Source of the DNA: Stratiolaelaps scimitus
Taxonomy: Eukaryota > Arthropoda > Arachnida > Mesostigmata > Laelapidae
Direction: 5' to 3'
DNA length: 64,000 nt
Assembly (NCBI GenBank): GCA_019614645.1
Contig: JABWDB010000003.1
Coordinates: forward strand, 20,111,001 to 20,175,000
Below the pieces are notes generated by a model, which worked only from the letters and a program-made list of their open reading frames with translations, ran no database searches and was not told the DNA's origin. Position 1 is the stretch's first letter. Each line of letters opens with the position of its first letter. Positions 58,727 through 64,000 of the stretch are shown here, one piece after another. Both the position numbers and the translations under genes were made by a program.

Positions 58727-61700
58727 GTTTATCATAGGGCCATTTAGGAAGGTATATCTCGTCTCGTCTATAGAGAAACTAGCGCAAATTCATACGTGAT
58801 GCAACCTGGTCGAACAGTGTAGTTTTCTGTTAACTTAACACACATAGGTCACAACAGCAGCGTGTTCCCGAGCCCGTCTTTAAAACCAATTACGAGCGCT
58901 TTCGTGTACAACACACATACACCAGAAATATAGAATATAGTGCATCCTATTGATAATGACGCATGTGCACAGAGGTTCGGGGACGCGCACCCCTGAGGCG
59001 GCGCCAACGATGACGGAATCAGGAGGCGCCCTTTTGTTTCTCTCTTTGGTCGTGTCTCGAGGAGCCGTAACGGAACGATGCAAATTGTCTCGGGTCGTTC
59101 GTCTGCCGCGAGCGAGTCAATCCTTCCGCTATGTCTTATTTTTGCTTTGTTGGAGTGGCGCCAGTTCTCGTCTCCAAGGAGTTCAAGTGTCGGCTCGCCA
59201 GCGCTTGTCGGAGTGTTTCCTCTGTCAGCCTGTATTCGTCGTGTATTCCGTCGGGGGCCTTGTCATAGTCTTTTCATTATCTGCTCTTGTATGTGTAACT
59301 GTTGGAGAACAGTCGTTTTTATTAGTATAAAAGCAATTCGTGTGTCAAGCCGAGCAGGGTGCAGGTCCTTGACGCTCGCTCGTCCTCTGCTTAAATAACA
59401 TGTTTTCTTCGATGATCTGAGAGAGAGATAGAAAGAGAATATACAGCACAGTACTCTGGATTAGGGGGGATATTGTGCGATTTGGTGCATGATAGGAAAA
59501 GTCAAGGAGAAGACAACAGAGATAATATTAATTTCACCATATTTTAGTATACTGACCCGAAGTGATAAGGATTCGAAGCCAGAGGAATCAAACCCCTTCG
59601 GATCTGCCATTCGGCGGAGAAGTGCTTTGGATCATAAGGCCACAGTGTCGAGACTGTTTCTGCCAGTCGGACTTCCTAGCGGAATTCATGGAGAAAATTC
59701 TGAAAATTTGAGAAAAAATATTCTCAGTAATCAGGCCGAGTACACTGACATCGGCCTCATGAAGCCCATCACTAATATTCATCAAGCATATAAATTACCG
59801 TAATTACATAATTACAACCGCCCTCCACACATGTATAAGTAAAAATATATACGAGGGTTGATACAGAGTATGCTAGCTCGCTATCACATGGAGCTTTTGA
59901 ACACTATCTTAGAATCAAAATCTGGCTCTTGAGGTCAAACTGCGAAATGCAAAATCTGCCGTAGGTCGATGGAAATCGTTATCATGTATGTACCCGTGGA
60001 GATCTCGGATCGTGGAAAGTCAGTAAGCACAGTATCTGTGCTTTAAAGAGAGAGTCTATGATGTATGCCAACTTACTTACCATACACGTTTAACCACTCA
60101 TGACATATGCAGCCCCGGATGGTTTCCAAGTTCGAAGGCAGATAAGGATGGGTTGGAGATAATGATGCATACGGAAATGGAGTGTGTTTCAGATGTCAAT
60201 CCGATTAGATAAAGGGATGAATAAACGATATATTAGTTAAACAAAAAGAGATAAAGGTAATTTTTTATTTGTTTTTTTTTTCCATAAAGAATAATTAAAA
60301 TAGTTATTTATATTACAAATACATTCACATGTTGTGTGAATGATACATTTAATAGGGTGTGTCTCTCGTGGATTTCGCGAGTAGTCACGAGCAGACTCAT
60401 GTGTCCCTACAGTGTACGGTATACGTTCGTCGTCAAAGAGCACGGTGTTACTATTCATTACCACACGTTTGAATACAGTGTGCATATAATATCTTACACA
60501 CGCTCATTCACTCGAAACGATGACTTGGAAATCGACGAGTGTTTCACTCGTGCGCGGGCGATCTATGCGATTGGATGTCCCTTGAGCATCTTTGAGGACG
60601 AGTGCTGGCGGGAGAGACTGAGGGTCTGCCTCTTCTCTGTGACGAGTGGATCACATCTGCGCCCAGGGCATCGCGAACTTTGTGTTAACTAGTCTGGAAT
60701 CGCCACTTTATCTAGTGGTGGAAACTAAAGCGAAACGGGCGCTTACCTCGGGAGATAGATGCGCACAGTTTTACGTGAAATTGGTTTACAGCCGATAATG
60801 CGTTCAACAAGAGAACTGGCTGGACCATGATTAAAGGGGTCGATAGCCGAGTAGAAGCCGCTGGCTTCATCGGTCCCAACCTTTTGACTTGAACAGCGAG
60901 GATATCAAGAAAGATCCGCCGAGTATAGGAGGTTTGTGATAAACCGAAAAAGAATCGCTAACGAGATTAAATATCGCACACCGCCCGTGCCATTTTCGTC
61001 AAGAGGCAGAGAGTCCCCTACGTGGCGCCACCAGTGCCAAAACGCTCAAGATCGAACCAAAGACATGATGGCGCAAGCTTTTCGCTTGAACCGTTAGAAG
61101 CCAGCCAGCAGACTTTACAGTTGTCGATCGCAAAATAAAGCCATGCCTTCACTTTATTCTTTAAGTAAGCGGCTTAAGACAGAACAAACGAATTCTAAAT
61201 TGATTTACTAGATTGGGGAATCACTTCTCCTGATCAGAAATTCATCTTCGTCGACAAATGGAGACGTCTGTCAACCTGCCAATCTCTCTTTGTCTCTCTC
61301 TCTCTCTCGCTGCGAAATCCAATTCCTTCATCTGATGAGAATATCGACACATCAGTCAACCCCCATCTCGTTACAGGTGCGCGTCAATACGTGACCACGG
61401 GGAGCGGCTTCAGTGACCCTCCACGACATCACTCGTAAAGCTGCACGCCGTAGAAAGTGAGGTTGAGGCTATATTTGGCATCCAACAGTTACGGTCCGTT
61501 AACCCACCCCCAACCTTCATACGCACGAAGTTCTTTCCAGTGACTGCTTGCCGCTATATAATCGAACTTTCCAAATTGGAAATCGAATGTGCCACTGCTT
61601 TGACCGTTCTCTATTATTTATGTCTATATATTTATGGAAAGAAAGCAGCGGTTCATGGTATTGCTATTTGTCGGCATTACAACAGGACCAATCATTGTTG

Positions 61701-61859
61701 CTTTCTGATTTTCCACTCCGAAGGACAAGCTCATCTTAATGTTAGGCGTCTAAAAATATCGATTCTTATAAGAAGCAATAGGATAACACCTATATATATA
61801 TATATATATACACATCAATGCACGAAAGGAAAACAAATGTTTTGGGGAAAAATGTTGAT
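58727..61859. other. intergenic DNA, no gene recognised
   Basis: The CpG-rich block at 58960-59250 is open for 126 codons, with no domain. Long AT tracts lie at 60240-60310. A tRNA-like relic is listed separately. (TA)n at about 61791-61810 borders the mariner fragment. Confidence 0.45.
59570..59645 (-). other. tRNA-derived relic
   Basis: On the minus strand, TGTGGCCTTATGATCCAAAG fits an A box region and GGGTTTGATTCCTC, 40 bases on, fits a B box. No full cloverleaf forms. Probably the head of an old SINE. Confidence 0.4.
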
Positions 61860-62720
61860 GCATTTATTCAATATATATATTCACCCTGAAACTCAATGCA
61901 TCTGGTCCAGTGATGCTCATCCCGTTCGAATAAAACATCCTTTCAATCGACCCAAACAACTCGTCTACGGGAGCCTTTACACTACCATTTGTATCGTTGG
62001 TACACGTTACACTACCATAGATCTGAAGGATAGGGTGCGTGTTTGACCATTCCGAAGCCTGACTCAACCAATTTAGCCATCGTTAAAGGGTGACTTGGAA
62101 ACAGGTGCAAATCGTGGTGAAACAGTACATTCTTTGTTTCACTGAGCTTTCTGAGCTTTCAAAAAGCTTTCTGATATTTCACTCCTGACCCTTGTTGGCG
62201 TCCTTTCATCCAGTGCAGTCCACGTACGAGTGGCTTGTTTGGTTTCAGGTATGTAGTGGAGAACCTAGCTATCATCAACGGTTACGAATCGGCGCAAAAA
62301 GTCCCGCGAATTTCTCTTCATCTACTTGAGATAGCGCTTGGAAGGCATCACTCTGTTTAGTTCTTGGACCACAGTCAAGATGCGCGAGAGCCACTTGCTA
62401 TTCAACTTTCTCATGCCGGGATCGCTGCATATTATGGAAATAAGTGAACCTATGTTAACCTTTAACGCCGCCGCTATCTCATGCGTCTTAATCCGACGAC
62501 CGTGGTGTGCTATCTAAAGCAGTTTTCCCACATTTTCTTCTTTCGTTCGCCATTTTTGGAACCCCAGGGCATGGTTCGTCTCGAACACTGGTTCAACCCC
62601 TTCCAGATTCATGGGTTCGTGTTTAGTAACAGCCCGAAACTCGTGACGGTCCATTTTGGCGACACGGTCAGTCATATCGCTTCGGTGGATATCATAAAAA
62701 GAAATGACAACACTGATCGG
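61860..62720 (-). pseudogene. mariner transposase, third copy, another subfamily
   Basis: The minus strand reads MDRHEFRAVTKHEPMNLEGV near 62670 (N-terminal helix-turn-helix start). GRRIKTHEIAAALKVNIGSL, MRKLNSKWLSRILTVVQELN and KRNSRDFLRRFVTVDDS follow, then LHYIPETKQATRTW, with the first catalytic Asp in VTVDDS. The end shows HHWTRCIEFQGEYIY near 61890-61870, the usual mariner C-terminus. Most of the second half is too worn to read, and there are many stops. The element is bordered by (TA)n arrays on both sides (to 61810 and from 62832). No inverted repeats survive. The protein differs from the family at 4010. Confidence 0.75.
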
Positions 62721-64000
62721 CTTTGTTGTCTGTTGTCATCTGCCGTCTCAAGGATCGCCCTTACCACTAAAACATAAACCTTCCACCGCCGGTGGGCCGA
62801 ACATGCCGATACCAAAAACCTAGTGACCCTTTTATATATATATATATATATATCGCGAGAAACGTTATGTGCGTAGTGATATACTCCGTCGACTGTTACA
62901 CGTGGAAAACTCTGTGCGGTATCAGCCCATTAAGGTTACCAAGCCCTGAGCTGTACAGATACCGGAAGATGGCCATATGTTGTACGGTACCTACGACTCG
63001 TGACCAAAACTTTACGCGCGTTGTACTTATCATGTCCTAATCAGACAAATGAGTGTGTCGTGCCTTGTAGCTATTTCTCTCAGCTCGAGTATCTCGTTGA
63101 ACAGGTGCAGTTTACCGCAGCACTAACCATGCTGCCCAATAATTGGGCGTTACGTATCGCGATTAACGTAGGACCATGTTGTTGGCTAGGGTAATTCTCT
63201 AGTGATTTCACCCAGAGCGAAATTACCGACGTTCCAACCTCGGACCACCCTGACTGAATATATATACCAATATGGCGCTGTTCATAGTTCATATGGATCC
63301 TGCATGGGTTGATGTACATATCTCGCTGTACTGCCGCATGGCTTTCTGAGCTATCTCAGAGCGAAAGAACATAAGAAGCTGAAATGAGGTGAAACCACTT
63401 CGGATTTTCAATTTTTCATTTGACGCCCCGCATAGCTAGTTGCCATTCGTGAGCAATGTTCCGAAAAAATGAAGTATTGCCCAGGCACGCCTCACTGGTT
63501 CAGTGGCACGAACAGGCATTTTTGTGAAAGGATACCGATGATGAAATTCATAGCCTAGCATATAACGTGTATGACCGTGAGTTACCAATGTGACAGAGCA
63601 TCATCTCGCGTATCTTGTAGGGATAAACAAATATTGTCTGGCGTGCTTGCTCACAATTAACCTTTAACTACACAATTAATTATCTAATGCGTGAGTAGTG
63701 AAGCATTCGCACTACGATGACGCGTTGAGCTCTGCAGCGCACCCTTGAACTAATATTGATTAACACTCACAATGGAATCTGCCAATTAGCGTTTTTGCAG
63801 TCCGTTCGTGACAGGCTACGATGAATGTGACAAAAGAGGAACTTAATGAAATTCCTCGAACTGTATGAAGGCATAAAAGTACCAGCACGAGAAGCCGTAC
63901 AACGAGGCTCAGCGGAGAAGTATACAGCTTACGTGTGCCTAGGACGGTCTCATTTGCACGGATGCAGCTATCCAAATGAGAAGCCTCTTTGCGTTCTTTC
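62721..64000. other. intergenic DNA, no gene recognised
   Basis: (TA)n at 62832-62853, then anonymous sequence with short frames on both strands. Confidence 0.5.

Noticed and set aside
61540..62046. 168-codon plus-strand open frame
   Set aside because: It runs through a (TA)n array and lies antisense to the mariner C-terminus on the minus strand.

Overview
The window looks like repeat-rich, non-coding DNA from a metazoan nuclear genome, most likely an arthropod. The reasons are: mariner and Tc1 DNA transposons, several non-LTR retrotransposons, tRNA-derived SINEs with target-site duplications, many (TA)n arrays, candidate exons bounded by GT..AG splice sites, and no operons or ribosome-binding sites. 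A mite or tick would fit, but the sequence does not settle it. Base composition is mixed, and long open frames are rare outside mobile elements.

Layout. 1-4 kb: no gene seen. 4.0-5.3 kb: a mariner element with both inverted repeats and TA duplications, carrying a second mariner inserted inside it. 5.3-13 kb: no gene seen; one SINE copy near 13.0 kb. 14.0-15.4 kb: 3' part of a non-LTR element whose protein has a CCHC zinc finger and an R2-type endonuclease-like motif (minus strand). 15.5-16.5 kb: two possible exons of a host gene (minus). 20.2 kb: a 37-bp minisatellite. 21-24.2 kb: a pile of decayed elements (LINE reverse transcriptase, two Tc1-type transposases, a Helitron-like piece). 26.2 kb: a chain of perfect stem-loops in a duplicated unit. 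31-32.7 kb: a small poly(A) retroposon, a SINE and a second Tc1 copy. 36.4-37.2 kb: a foldback element split by a SINE. 37.8-39.1 kb: LINE fragments. 42.9-43.6 kb: possible first exons of a secreted protein. 47.1-51.05 kb: three non-LTR retrotransposon pieces in the same orientation, the last with a long intact reverse transcriptase frame. 54.9-55.5 kb and 61.9-62.7 kb: further mariner copies. The rest is anonymous intergenic sequence.

How it fits together. Nearly everything recognisable is selfish DNA at different stages of decay. LINEs probably supplied the machinery that moved the two short retroposon families, a roughly 189-bp tRNA-derived SINE (five copies) and an unnamed roughly 75-95-nt hairpin-forming sequence (five copies, two with perfect 14- and 17-bp duplications). 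Mariners lie in or beside (TA)n arrays. Two places show unusually clean palindromes that look like template-switch scars. The two host-gene candidates rest on splice sites, reading frame and phase agreement only; no homologue was recognised.
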